DNA from: Flavobacteriales bacterium UBA2040
GTDB taxonomy: Bacteria > Bacteroidota > Bacteroidia > Flavobacteriales_D > Crocinitomicaceae
Length of the DNA stretch: 11,865 bases
Direction: 5' to 3'
NCBI GenBank assembly: GCA_002332715.1
Contig: DDBE01000223.1
Location: forward strand, 1 to 11,865
The notes beneath the pieces were generated by a model. It ran no database searches and was not told the DNA's origin. It saw only the letters and a program-made list of their open reading frames with translations. Shown here piece after piece: positions 1-7,671 of the stretch. The position numbers and the translations under genes were made by a program. Numbering within the stretch: the first letter of the stretch is position 1; each line of letters begins with the position of its first letter.

Positions 1-1
1 G

Positions 2-745
2 CTAGACATGGCAGCGCAGAGCATCCGTTATGCGTTACTAGAAATCGGTAAGTCTCAACTTGCCGGCCCTGACTGGTATTTCAACGACAACCAAGATTTT
101 TATCAAAAAATGCTCAGAGATTTTGTCTGGACTGCCAACAATAACGGCCCCAAATTACTACATGAAACGCGCTTAAGTCCAAATGATTACCACGAGTCAA
201 CACTTCAGTTTTGGAAAGAAGCACAAGTACAACACCTCGCTAAAGGTCAACAAATCAGATACATCCATCTTCCCTCTCCCAACTACAAAGATGGCCTTAC
301 GCCGTTTGATACCACTTCTTGGAACAATACTTCAACTTTAAACGACGGCCTGCGCTCCACACAAGAATACCAACGAGGTTGGCAAGGCTGGCAAGGCCAA
401 GATGCGCAACTCGACATCAAACTCAAGCAACCTTACATCATTGACTCTGTCCGCATTCACTATTTAGCCAACAACCAATCGTGGATCATGGGGCCAAGTC
501 TGCTCAAAGCCAAAGGCCAAACGATCAACGCCATTTCATTCGAGACGATTCAAGAAAATCCGCTTGTCCATACCAAACAAAACAACGGATCTTACCCTTT
601 AGTGGTGGCCAATTTCCCTGTTGAACCTATTCAAACCTTGCAAATCCTGATTGGCAACCCAGGCGCGCTTCCCAAATGGCGTGGCGTTGCAGGAGACGGC
701 TGGTTGTTTATTGATGAAATAGAAGTATACGGACATGAAAAATAA
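2..745 (+). CDS. C-terminal part of a carbohydrate-active enzyme (hexosaminidase-like C-terminal domain), 5'-truncated by the window
   Basis: The frame is open to the window edge. The ATG at position 8 is in frame, but the codons before it are also open, so I read this as the 3' part of a longer gene. The last ~130 residues resemble the discoidin-like C-terminal domain of Bacteroidota GH20 beta-N-acetylhexosaminidases: the order LNDGLRSTQEY, GWQGWQGQDAQLDI, NQSWIMGPS and WLFIDEIEVYG matches the pattern 'DGlrGt-y--G-WqGf-G-D', 'sWI--P', 'WLFiDEi-V'. The helical segment before it (about residues 1-95) is not recognised, and no catalytic motif is visible. The stop codon overlaps the next gene by 11 nt, so the two are probably translated from one message. 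With a fucosidase next door, a role in breaking down host or algal glycans is likely. The family assignment rests on the C-terminal domain only. Confidence 0.7.
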   Translation, partial: LDMAAQSIRYALLEIGKSQLAGPDWYFNDNQDFYQKMLRDFVWTANNNGPKLLHETRLSPNDYHESTLQFWKEAQVQHLAKGQQIRYIHLPSPNYKDGLTPFDTTSWNNTSTLNDGLRSTQEYQRGWQGWQGQDAQLDIKLKQPYIIDSVRIHYLANNQSWIMGPSLLKAKGQTINAISFETIQENPLVHTKQNNGSYPLVVANFPVEPIQTLQILIGNPGALPKWRGVAGDGWLFIDEIEVYGHEK

Positions 746-2135
746 ATTGCTATTGTATTGCCTTGTTGGCTTTCTGACTTTTTCTCTGAAGGCGCAGCAC
801 CACGAACAACAATATTTTCCTCCTACAGACCCATTGGTACTGCAAAAACTAGCCACTTGGCAAGACTACAAATTCGGACTGCTCATGCACTGGGGCGCCT
901 ACAGCCAATGGGGTGTGGTAGAAAGCTGGAGCATTTGCCCCGAAGATGAAGATTGGTGCACACGCCGCGGGCCCTACGCCGCCAACTATTTTGAATATGT
1001 CAAGGCATATGAAAAGCTGCAAAGCACTTTCAACCCTACCCAATTTGACCCCACGCGCTGGGCGAAAGCCGCCAAGAATGCAGGGATGAAATACATGGTC
1101 TTTACCACCAAGCACCACGACGGCTTTTGCATGTTTGACTCCAAACTCACCAATTATACGGTTGCAAACCCCTCCTGCCCCAACAGCCAAAGTACCCACC
1201 CAGACCTGACCAAACGTATTTTTGATGCTTTTAGAGCTGAAGGCCTCTGGATTGGCGCTTATTTTTCCAAACCAGACTGGCACCACCCCGACTACTGGGA
1301 CCCCAAATTCCCGCCCTACGACCGCAACCCCAACTACGACCTTCAGAAGAAACCCGAAAAATGGGAAAGCTTTGTCAATTTCACCCACAACCAGATCAAT
1401 GAGCTCATGGCCAACTACGGAAAAATTGATATCCTGTGGCTCGACGGCGGCTGGGTGCAACCCTACACCGCCACCTCGCCTAAATGGGGCTACAAACCCG
1501 TTGACCAAAATATCTATATGGATGAACTCGCTGCCCAAGCACGCATGCTCCAACCGGGATTAATTGTCGTGGACCGCGCAGTGGAAGGCCCCAACCAAAA
1601 CTACCTCACCCCAGAGCAAAGCATCCCAGAAAAGCCCTTGCCCTACCCTTGGGAAACTTGCATGACCATGGCCAACAGCTGGAGTTACGTTCCGAACGAC
1701 CAATACAAAAGCACTGCTACCTTACTCAAAAACCTGTGCCTCATTGTGTCGCGCGGCGGCAATTTCTTACTCAACATTGCCCCAGACCCACTTGGCCGCT
1801 TTGACAGCATTGCCTATACGCGTTTGGAAGAAATCGGCACCTGGATGAAAGTAAACGGCGAAGCCATCTACAACTCCAAACCCAATGCGCCATATGAAGT
1901 AAAAGATGCAAAAAATGGCACTTGGGTATTTACACAAGTCGAAAAAACCGTTTATGCCATCTGGATTCCGGGAGAAAGTGCCACGCAAACAGCTCAATTG
2001 AACATAAGCTCTTTTGGAAAAAAGAAAGTTCAAGCTTTGAACCCAAACAATCAAACCAAGCTCAAAAATGGCGTCCTCAACCTTGAACTAGAGGCAAATC
2101 CCTTACAAACACCACAGGTCTTTAAATTATATTAA
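735..2135 (+). CDS. GH29 alpha-L-fucosidase, secreted
   Basis: This is a complete 466-aa glycoside hydrolase family 29 enzyme, which removes alpha-L-fucose from glycans with retention of configuration. An N-terminal signal peptide (MKNKLLLYCLVGFLTFSLKA, cut before Q21) sends it to the periplasm or beyond; there is no lipobox. The catalytic (beta/alpha)8 domain shows the family landmarks: FGLLMHWGAYSQWG (H52-W53-G54), TTKHHDGF (H127, H128), and DILWLDGGW, whose D237 is the expected nucleophile. E307 in PWETCMT fits the acid/base glutamate of GH29 enzymes of the Bacteroides type, though this is placed by position only. The C-terminal ~85 residues form the usual beta-sandwich. No T9SS sorting domain is seen. 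The start overlaps the previous gene by 11 nt, which implies coupled translation. Confidence 0.95.
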   Translation: MKNKLLLYCLVGFLTFSLKAQHHEQQYFPPTDPLVLQKLATWQDYKFGLLMHWGAYSQWGVVESWSICPEDEDWCTRRGPYAANYFEYVKAYEKLQSTFNPTQFDPTRWAKAAKNAGMKYMVFTTKHHDGFCMFDSKLTNYTVANPSCPNSQSTHPDLTKRIFDAFRAEGLWIGAYFSKPDWHHPDYWDPKFPPYDRNPNYDLQKKPEKWESFVNFTHNQINELMANYGKIDILWLDGGWVQPYTATSPKWGYKPVDQNIYMDELAAQARMLQPGLIVVDRAVEGPNQNYLTPEQSIPEKPLPYPWETCMTMANSWSYVPNDQYKSTATLLKNLCLIVSRGGNFLLNIAPDPLGRFDSIAYTRLEEIGTWMKVNGEAIYNSKPNAPYEVKDAKNGTWVFTQVEKTVYAIWIPGESATQTAQLNISSFGKKKVQALNPNNQTKLKNGVLNLELEANPLQTPQVFKLY

Positions 2136-2161
2136 ATTCACTGTTTCATACCGTACTCCTT

Positions 2162-4570
2162 ATGAACAAAATGACAATTCGCACCACTTTTCTATTTTTG
2201 ATTTTATTACTTCAACTGCAAGTAAATGCCCAATGGACGACCCAAACTGCAGTCAATACACTTGCTGCCAGCTCCAGTTCTTCGGATATGAAATCTTTGA
2301 GTACTTCTACAGGTTTTACCTACATTGTCTTTTGGAAAGTTGTAGCCGGCCCAACCAATTATGAACTCCGTCTTCAGGTACTCAATGACCAAGGAATCCA
2401 GCAGCTTGGTCCAGACGGTATCTTGGTAAGCAATACGCTGCCAATGAGTACGTCAACCGCCATTATGAAACTCGCCCTAGATCATGAGGAAAACATCATG
2501 ATTGGTGTTACAGGAACAAATGGAGGATTGGGTTTTGCTTTTAAATTGAACATTCAAGGGAACCATTTATGGGCGCCAACTGGTATTTCTCTCGGCGCTG
2601 GTTATGTCGTAACTTGTCTTGGATTAGCAAATGGACAAACCCTCATTGCATGGCTCAATAACAACCAAACCAATATTCAAAAATATACGACAAGCGGAAT
2701 TCCCGTTTGGGGCACGCCAATAGTGGTTACATCACAAAATACTGGAAATAAAGCTCCTGCAGACTTATTTGAACTCTCTAATGACAATTTCCTTTTGATT
2801 TTCCACCAATATTCCTTTGGGATTTCTTCAACACTCTACGCTCAAAAATACAATTCAACAGGTACGCCGTTATGGACAAACGCCCTTCAACTCTCCAATA
2901 AAACAACAGCTTGGAATACGCTTTATAGCGCAACCCAAGATGGAGACGTTGTATATTATGGCTACAAGGCGAGTTCAGGAAGTCATTTTGATTCGTATTT
3001 GCAACGCATTAATCCAGATGGAACGCTCCCTTGGGGAATCAATGGCTCTGATTTTTCTACCCAAGTATACAACCAAGAAATGGATACCAAAATTGCTTTT
3101 GAAACTGGCTCCAACAACATTTGGTCTATTTGTAACTATACCAATCCCGGCCAATCTGCAACAGGTGTTTACATTCAAAAATTTGATAAAACGAGTGGCT
3201 CTAGATTCTTAACCGACACCGCAAAAGTGATCTATCCAATCGGAAGTTCAAAAGTCAATACCTCTGACCTATTCCTCTTCAATAACAACCCCGCTTTCCT
3301 GCTCAAAGATGGCTATGACAACGGTGCCTCTCCTACTACATTACACGCTTGTTTGCTGAATCAAAATGGTTCTTTTCAGTGGGCATACGAAACCAAGCCA
3401 ATGGCTACGTTTAGCGCCAACAAAGCACGCATCAAGTTCTCAAAATACGATGCCAACAAAGCGGTTGCCGTTTTCGTAGAAGAGAAAACATCGGGTCTAC
3501 CCAAAATATATGCCCAAAGTGTCAATATCATTGAAAACCTCAACAATACAGGGACCGCTATTGTCAGCGCTTGTGATAGTTTTACCTGGATCAACAACGT
3601 CACCTACACCCAAAGCAATTTCATCGATACCTATAGCCTCACCAACGTAAATGGCGGAGATTCTCTGATCACACTCAACCTCACAATTACACCGAGCATT
3701 AGTAATTTATTGAGCGTTCAAGCTTGTGACGCTTACACCTGGAATGGCACCACCTACTATACGGATGGCACCTATCAAGGCCCCGTCAACAATTGTGTCA
3801 GTGAAGTGCTTCAACTTACTGTCCTACACAGCGGATTCGACACGACAAATGTGAGTACCTGTGAACCCTACACATGGAACGGCAATACTTACAATACCTC
3901 CGGAATTTACACTGGGCCTACCATAAATTGTGTTACAGAGGTGCTCCATTTAGAAATTGCGCCCATGAGTTTCGACACAACATTCATCACTAATTGTGGG
4001 CCATACTTGTGGTCAGGCAGCACATATACAGCGTCTGGTAACTATCTCGGTGCCGCTAACAATTGCACGACGCCTGTTCTTTCACTAACGATTCAACCTT
4101 TAGATTTATCCGTACAACTCAACAACAATATCTTGGAATCATACGCTACAGCAATTGGTGGCAATGCAATTACTTATCAATGGCTCGACTGCCAAAATAA
4201 CTATTCACCGATTCTGAATGCAACCCAAAGTACTTTTACTCCTGCGAGCAATGGTGCATATGCGGTTCAAATTTCAAGTGCCGGTTGTACTGACACGAGC
4301 ACTTGCCTCTCCTTTTCTGATGCATCATTATCTGTTTCCATTAAAAAAGCGATTAAATTCTATCCGAATCCGGCTAATGATCAATTAACGCTTGAACTCA
4401 ATGCGCAGCAAATGAGTAGTTATCAAATTCTCGATTATCAAGGCCGCGTACTTTTTGATGGAGCGGTTCGTTTTAAGCAAAGCGACATTGATTTGAAACA
4501 TTTATCAAACGGCGCATATCTCTTGAATTTACCTGAACTAAATACCGTATTGCCTTTCATCAAGCAATAA
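2162..4570 (+). CDS. Large secreted T9SS cargo protein with Cys-rich repeats and type A sorting domain
   Basis: An 802-aa protein of unknown function, exported in two steps: a Sec signal peptide (MNKMTIRTTFLFLILLLQLQVNA, then QW) and a C-terminal T9SS type A sorting domain from about residue 730 (FYPNPANDQLTLEL, with YPNP at 734-737). Residues ~25-460 contain recurring units of the form 'G-x-x-x-W' (GNHLWAP, GIPVWGT, GTPLWTN, DGTLPWG), suggesting a beta-propeller. Four repeats follow, starting at Cys471, Cys522, Cys567 and Cys612 (C-x-x-Y/F-x-W-N-G-x-T-Y). Repeats 2-4 each carry a second Cys 23 residues on, probably a disulfide pair; repeat 1 lacks it. Residues ~655-725 look Ig/PKD-like. The gap of 26 nt after the fucosidase contains no clear TAnnTTTG box, so read-through from upstream is possible. 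The architecture is typical of surface adhesins, but no ligand can be named. Confidence 0.88.
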   Translation: MNKMTIRTTFLFLILLLQLQVNAQWTTQTAVNTLAASSSSSDMKSLSTSTGFTYIVFWKVVAGPTNYELRLQVLNDQGIQQLGPDGILVSNTLPMSTSTAIMKLALDHEENIMIGVTGTNGGLGFAFKLNIQGNHLWAPTGISLGAGYVVTCLGLANGQTLIAWLNNNQTNIQKYTTSGIPVWGTPIVVTSQNTGNKAPADLFELSNDNFLLIFHQYSFGISSTLYAQKYNSTGTPLWTNALQLSNKTTAWNTLYSATQDGDVVYYGYKASSGSHFDSYLQRINPDGTLPWGINGSDFSTQVYNQEMDTKIAFETGSNNIWSICNYTNPGQSATGVYIQKFDKTSGSRFLTDTAKVIYPIGSSKVNTSDLFLFNNNPAFLLKDGYDNGASPTTLHACLLNQNGSFQWAYETKPMATFSANKARIKFSKYDANKAVAVFVEEKTSGLPKIYAQSVNIIENLNNTGTAIVSACDSFTWINNVTYTQSNFIDTYSLTNVNGGDSLITLNLTITPSISNLLSVQACDAYTWNGTTYYTDGTYQGPVNNCVSEVLQLTVLHSGFDTTNVSTCEPYTWNGNTYNTSGIYTGPTINCVTEVLHLEIAPMSFDTTFITNCGPYLWSGSTYTASGNYLGAANNCTTPVLSLTIQPLDLSVQLNNNILESYATAIGGNAITYQWLDCQNNYSPILNATQSTFTPASNGAYAVQISSAGCTDTSTCLSFSDASLSVSIKKAIKFYPNPANDQLTLELNAQQMSSYQILDYQGRVLFDGAVRFKQSDIDLKHLSNGAYLLNLPELNTVLPFIKQ

Positions 4571-4575
4571 ATCCC

Positions 4576-4583
4576 TACCTTTG
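4576..4583 (+). promoter_or_regulatory. Bacteroidota -7 box of the ssrA promoter
   Basis: TACCTTTG fits TAnnTTTG and lies 14 nt before the mature tmRNA 5' end, which leaves room for a short leader removed by RNase P. The upstream element is less clear: a TTG at 4550-4552 is 23 nt away, slightly longer than the usual 19-21. The promoter sits just past the stop codon of the T9SS cargo gene. Confidence 0.6.
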
Positions 4584-4597
4584 TACAAACGTTCTTT

Positions 4598-4997
4598 GGG
4601 GTCGACATTGGATTTGACAGCGATAGCGGTAGTCAGGTGTCAGCATGCAGAGGCTTGTAGTGTTCCTCTTAAATCAAATGCTACGAACAATAAATGACAA
4701 CACGTCATACGCACTTGCTGCTTAATTAACTGAATGTTAGTTGGCTTAATCCGGCTGAAGTATAGTAGGCCAGACAAGTACTTCTGATGAACTGCCACCC
4801 TTTCGGTTCATCGCTCAGAAGTTCATCCCATAGGGTTAGTGTTGCCGATGGTTTTACCGCAACATGAAACTAAAAAACCTAAGTATACGCGTTGGGTGTT
4901 CTTGTCCGGCCGCATATCGAAAACCAACCACGAACTAAGCATGTAGAAAGCTTGAAAACTCGTCGTTTGGACGAGGGTTCGAACCCCTCCGACTCCA
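4598..4997 (+). ncRNA. ssrA: tmRNA (transfer-messenger RNA)
   Basis: A 400-nt tmRNA that rescues stalled ribosomes and tags the unfinished peptide. The 5' end (GGGGTCGACATTGGATTTGA) has the conserved tmRNA start. GGGGTCG at 4598-4604 pairs with CGACTCC at 4990-4996 to give a 7-bp acceptor stem with the G3-U70 wobble that alanyl-tRNA synthetase recognises; A4997 is the discriminator, and CCA is not encoded. The T arm GAGGG-TTCGAAC-CCCTC and the upstream CTAAGCATGTAGAAAGC block are typical. The tag reading frame ends at 4723-4725 with SYALAA-stop. Aligned by length with the nine-codon flavobacterial GENNYALAA tag, it would read DNTSYALAA from 4696. Pseudoknot arms are visible (CTTCTGATGAAC pairing with GGTTCATCGCTCAGAAG). 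The gene appears intact although a recombinase ORF overlaps its 3' end in antisense. Confidence 0.95.
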
Positions 4998-6516
4998 CTC
5001 TATGGGAAAGCACACCAAAATTGGTGTGCTTTCTTTTTTTTCTACCTTTGGAACGCTTGACATTACTGAAGATCAGCTCCACGGCAGGGTTCAGTTCAAC
5101 GGTTCGAACTGAATTTTTTTCGTAAACCATCTTATTGGGAAATATCGAACCAATCAACTTTCTTTTAATCTCTACATCGCCCTGCTCATAAAGGTTTACA
5201 AGATTAGAAAGGGTTCGAATCATATGGTCCAGTTTTTTATCAAGGTCGACAATTTCACGGTGTGATTTGTGATGCTCCACATTCAATCGCTGAAGGGTCT
5301 CATCTATTTCTTTCTTCATTATTTTGTAGTCCTCCGCTGTGATATCGCCATCAAGCATAAGAGCCCTCGCATTTTTAGATCTTTGGTCGAGGCGGTCAAT
5401 TTCTCTTTTAATGGCATCTATCTCGGCTTTGTTAGAGCGGTTTTGATCTGCATACTTTTTCTTCAAAATTTCAGAAAGTAACATCATTGGTCCCTCCTCG
5501 AATTCAAAAGATTTTAGCAACTTTTCAAATGCATGATTGATATCCTCAGCTTTGTGTCTTTCAGGACAACCGTGCATACAGTGATAATAACTGTAATAAC
5601 CGTTTCTTCCTTTGGATGTTGATGCAGTAAGGCTTTTTCCGCATTGTGGACACTCTAAAAAACCGCGAAGTGGAAACTCCGCTCTAATTGTTTTAAATTG
5701 CGCAGGAACTTTTCTTTTCCTCCCTTCGATAACATCCTGACAAGCATAAAAAACACTTTCGTCAATGAGGCCTTCATGAATTCCATCTACCCAAAGGTCG
5801 GGTTCATTTTTGTAAGCAGGAACTAGTATTTTTCCGATGTATGCTTTGTTGCGAAGCAAATTCCAAAAACCATTTTTACTGGTCTTCAATCCTAGTTTGG
5901 TGTACTTTTTTCTGAGTTCTTCAGTACTATACAATCCCGTTGAGAAATCCTTAAATGCTTTTTTCACCAACTCCTCCTGAAGCCCACCTTCGGGAACAAT
6001 GACAGGCTTATTGAATTGATCTCTTGCGTTCCTGTAGCCCAAGGGACGTGACCCCATCCAACGGCCTTCTTTTCTTGCACGGCGAATACCGTGGAATATG
6101 TTTAGTGCTCTTCTGTCATTGTCAACTTCAGGTGTAGTGAGGTAAATTGCTAATAGGACCTTTTGTTCTGGAATTTCGAGATTCAAAGGTTGCTCCATTG
6201 CCCTTGCCTCCACACCTAACTTATTCAGTTTAGACAGTTCCGCATAGGCTTCAGGAGCATTTCGAGAGAACCTATCCCATTTTAGAAAATAGATATAGTC
6301 GACTTTTCCTTTGTTTGATTTGAGATAAGCCATGATCTTTTTCCATTCAGGTCGATTGAATGATTTCCCGCTCTCGTCGTCATGATATAGCCCTACTACA
6401 TTTATATCCTGATGCTCGCAGTAGCGGATTAGCTTATCCTTTTGGTCTGCAGGACTATAACCATTATTCTGTTCGTCTGTCGAGACTCTTGTATACAAGA
6501 TAGCGTTCTTTTTCAT
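4879..6516 (-). CDS. Large serine recombinase (resolvase/invertase N-terminus, recombinase domain, zinc ribbon)
   Basis: A 545-aa site-specific recombinase of the large serine type, which cuts and rejoins DNA through a phosphoserine link. Visible in order: the catalytic N-terminal resolvase domain with ILYTRVSTDEQ (R10, catalytic S12) and YFLKWDRFSRN; the recombinase domain (GRWMGSRPLGYRN onward, FWNLLRNKAYIGKI); a zinc ribbon with CPQC and, about 24 residues later, CMHGC; and a charged coiled coil (~residues 365-455). I start at the ATG at 6516 because it overlaps the upstream small gene's stop as ATGA and begins MKKNAILYTRVS; the longer frame upstream adds unrelated residues. The last ~50 residues (from KRKHTNFG, including VESEGFEPSS) are encoded by the tmRNA terminator and antisense tmRNA, so they are unlikely to form a conserved domain. 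The family includes phage and transposon integrases. Confidence 0.92.
   Translation of the reverse strand: MKKNAILYTRVSTDEQNNGYSPADQKDKLIRYCEHQDINVVGLYHDDESGKSFNRPEWKKIMAYLKSNKGKVDYIYFLKWDRFSRNAPEAYAELSKLNKLGVEARAMEQPLNLEIPEQKVLLAIYLTTPEVDNDRRALNIFHGIRRARKEGRWMGSRPLGYRNARDQFNKPVIVPEGGLQEELVKKAFKDFSTGLYSTEELRKKYTKLGLKTSKNGFWNLLRNKAYIGKILVPAYKNEPDLWVDGIHEGLIDESVFYACQDVIEGRKRKVPAQFKTIRAEFPLRGFLECPQCGKSLTASTSKGRNGYYSYYHCMHGCPERHKAEDINHAFEKLLKSFEFEEGPMMLLSEILKKKYADQNRSNKAEIDAIKREIDRLDQRSKNARALMLDGDITAEDYKIMKKEIDETLQRLNVEHHKSHREIVDLDKKLDHMIRTLSNLVNLYEQGDVEIKRKLIGSIFPNKMVYEKNSVRTVELNPAVELIFSNVKRSKGRKKRKHTNFGVLSHRVESEGFEPSSKRRVFKLSTCLVRGWFSICGRTRTPNAYT
5006..5041 (+). terminator. Rho-independent terminator of ssrA
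   Basis: A perfect inverted repeat, GAAAGCACACCAA at 5006-5018 and TTGGTGTGCTTTC at 5021-5033, is followed by eight T's at 5034-5041. It begins 8 nt after the tmRNA 3' end. On the opposite strand no T run follows the hairpin, so it should not stop the recombinase transcript. The hairpin is also translated as part of the recombinase C-terminus (KRKHTNFGVLSHR). Confidence 0.9.
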
Positions 6517-6653
6517 GACAGTTGTTTTTTCTTCATTTCTAGCATTAAATCGGCAATTTGTTCCAGCCATTCCTTTATCAGACGGATTTCTTCGTCAGTT
6601 TTTCCAGTTGCAAATTTTCCGAGTAATTTTCTACATTTTTGAATTGTTAACAT
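6513..6653 (-). CDS. Small hypothetical protein (46 aa), coupled to the recombinase
   Basis: A short gene whose TGA overlaps the recombinase ATG (ATGA, 6513-6516), the classic arrangement for translational coupling. I take the ATG at 6653, giving MLTIQKCRKLLGK... then TDEEIRLIKEWLEQIADLML. From memory, small proteins with a KCRKLLG ... TDEEI-x-x-I-x-x-W/F-L-x-x-A pattern occur next to recombinases in Bacteroidota. The frame is open further up to an ATG at 6710, but that part is encoded by intergenic repeat DNA. It is predicted to be helical with no membrane segment. Possible roles are an accessory factor for recombination or a leader that sets recombinase translation; neither is shown by the sequence. 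Confidence 0.65.
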   Translation of the reverse strand: MLTIQKCRKLLGKFATGKTDEEIRLIKEWLEQIADLMLEMKKKQLS

Positions 6654-6673
6654 TAATAAAATTAAACTAACCG

Positions 6674-6727
6674 TGAGCCCTTTCATGGGGTCGTGGTTGC
6701 TTTTTAACATTGAGCCGCTTCACGGGT
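6674..6727. repeat. Two imperfect 17-bp direct repeats between regulator and small gene
   Basis: TGAGCCCTTTCATGGGG (6674-6690) and TGAGCCGCTTCACGGGT (6711-6727) match at 13 of 17 positions and are 37 bp apart, close to a multiple of the helical turn. Copy 1 can fold on itself (CCC-tttcat-GGG). They fill the gap between the MerR-like gene's stop and the 46-aa gene. They could be protein-binding sites, recombinase accessory sites or chance. Confidence 0.4.
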
Positions 6728-7666
6728 CTATAATCTTCGCGTATTTTTCAGATACACATGCTTGTCATTCCGATATTTGATGGTAATCTCCTCGTACTCT
6801 TTCAAACCTAAAATCCTACGTACTTGTTTCGCCTTATCATCCTTCAAGTCAGTTTCAATGGTCCCTTCAATTACCATTGTTTCGTCTGCATTTATTTTGA
6901 TCAGAATAGATTGAAAATCTTTGCTTCGGATAGCTTCGAGAACTTTAGTTTCTTTCGGATTTATAAATCCCCAGTGAATTAGGTTCGGTAGATTGTCTTC
7001 CCCCTCCATGAATTCGCTAATCAAAGTATCAATCGGAATTACTACCGACGGTTGTTTTAACAAGTCTTCGGTTAAATTCGGCAGCTGTTCGTGACTCTCA
7101 GAGTAAACAATGAAATCGTGAATATAATCGTCTTCGACCTTTTTAAACACAATTACCATATGAAGCCCACAAAACAGCGTCTCATGAATTATGGAGCCAA
7201 AAATTGAAATCAGATGCAATTCTCCTTCTGCAATTATGTCCTCCCTGTGCGTGTCTAGAAACGCAAGAAATTGTTTTATTTTTTGAATTTCTTCCTCAGA
7301 TGTTCCCAAAAAATCACGATGGTATTGGCAAAAGTGGTCAGGATCTTTTTTAATATCTGTAATGAAATCAGTAAAAAGTTCATTCTTGAGATTCCGAATG
7401 GCTTCAATAGGTACTCCAAAATCCCTTGCAGCCTGTACAATCTTCACCCAGATAAAATCATAAATATTCAACCTTACCCAAGATCGTTTTTCATCTTCAC
7501 TTTCTGACTTCCAGTCAATGATTCCCTCTTCTTTCCAGTGGTAGAAATTTCGCTTCTTGACTCCACTCAATTTCAAGGACGCTTTGCGCTCAAATATTCT
7601 GGAGAATTCATTCTGTATTTTGTTAATTAGTTCAGGATTAAACGTAGGAATTTGAAATTCTTGCAT
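6728..7666 (-). CDS. MerR-like HTH regulator with an uncharacterised C-terminal region
   Basis: A 312-aa probable transcription regulator. Residues ~33-96 match a MerR-type winged helix: YHWKEEGIIDWK ... SWVRLNIYDFIWVKIVQAARDFGVPIEAIRNLK, i.e. helix-turn-helix, wing, then the 'G-P-I-x-x-I-R' segment. The remaining ~215 residues are not the usual short MerR coiled coil. They contain an acidic helical stretch and two mixed alpha/beta stretches (around FGSIIHETLFCGLHMVIVFKK and near the end, ILIKINADETMVIEGTI), which I do not recognise as any effector domain. No Cys metal-binding pattern is present. The gene lies upstream of the 46-aa and recombinase genes on the same strand and diverges from the zinc-ribbon gene across a symmetric promoter. 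It may regulate both directions, including itself; that is inference from position. Confidence 0.75.
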   Translation of the reverse strand: MQEFQIPTFNPELINKIQNEFSRIFERKASLKLSGVKKRNFYHWKEEGIIDWKSESEDEKRSWVRLNIYDFIWVKIVQAARDFGVPIEAIRNLKNELFTDFITDIKKDPDHFCQYHRDFLGTSEEEIQKIKQFLAFLDTHREDIIAEGELHLISIFGSIIHETLFCGLHMVIVFKKVEDDYIHDFIVYSESHEQLPNLTEDLLKQPSVVIPIDTLISEFMEGEDNLPNLIHWGFINPKETKVLEAIRSKDFQSILIKINADETMVIEGTIETDLKDDKAKQVRRILGLKEYEEITIKYRNDKHVYLKNTRRL

Positions 7667-7671
7667 AACTA

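Noticed and set aside
849..1553. 234-aa open frame on the minus strand inside the fucosidase gene
   Set aside because: It lies wholly antisense to a GH29 gene with clear catalytic motifs; its composition (Gly/Val/Phe-rich, no domain) is what the complement of that gene gives.
4960..4997. Apparent tRNA (T arm and acceptor strand)
   Set aside because: These are the 3' half of the tRNA-like domain of tmRNA; the matching acceptor strand is at 4598-4604 and there is no anticodon arm of a tRNA.
5082..5115. TCAGTTC / GAACTGA inverted repeat with GGTTCGAAC resembling a T arm
   Set aside because: It lies in the conserved coding part of the recombinase (VRTVELNP), does not continue as a tmRNA copy, and has no T run; most likely chance.
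4892..5125. 77-aa plus-strand frame across the tmRNA 3' end and terminator
   Set aside because: It translates structural RNA and the complement of the recombinase; no start signal or domain.
6517..6570. Longer N-terminus for the recombinase
   Set aside because: The extra residues precede the conserved MKKNAILYTRVS start and overlap the small gene in another frame; ATGA coupling at 6513-6516 fits the shorter start.
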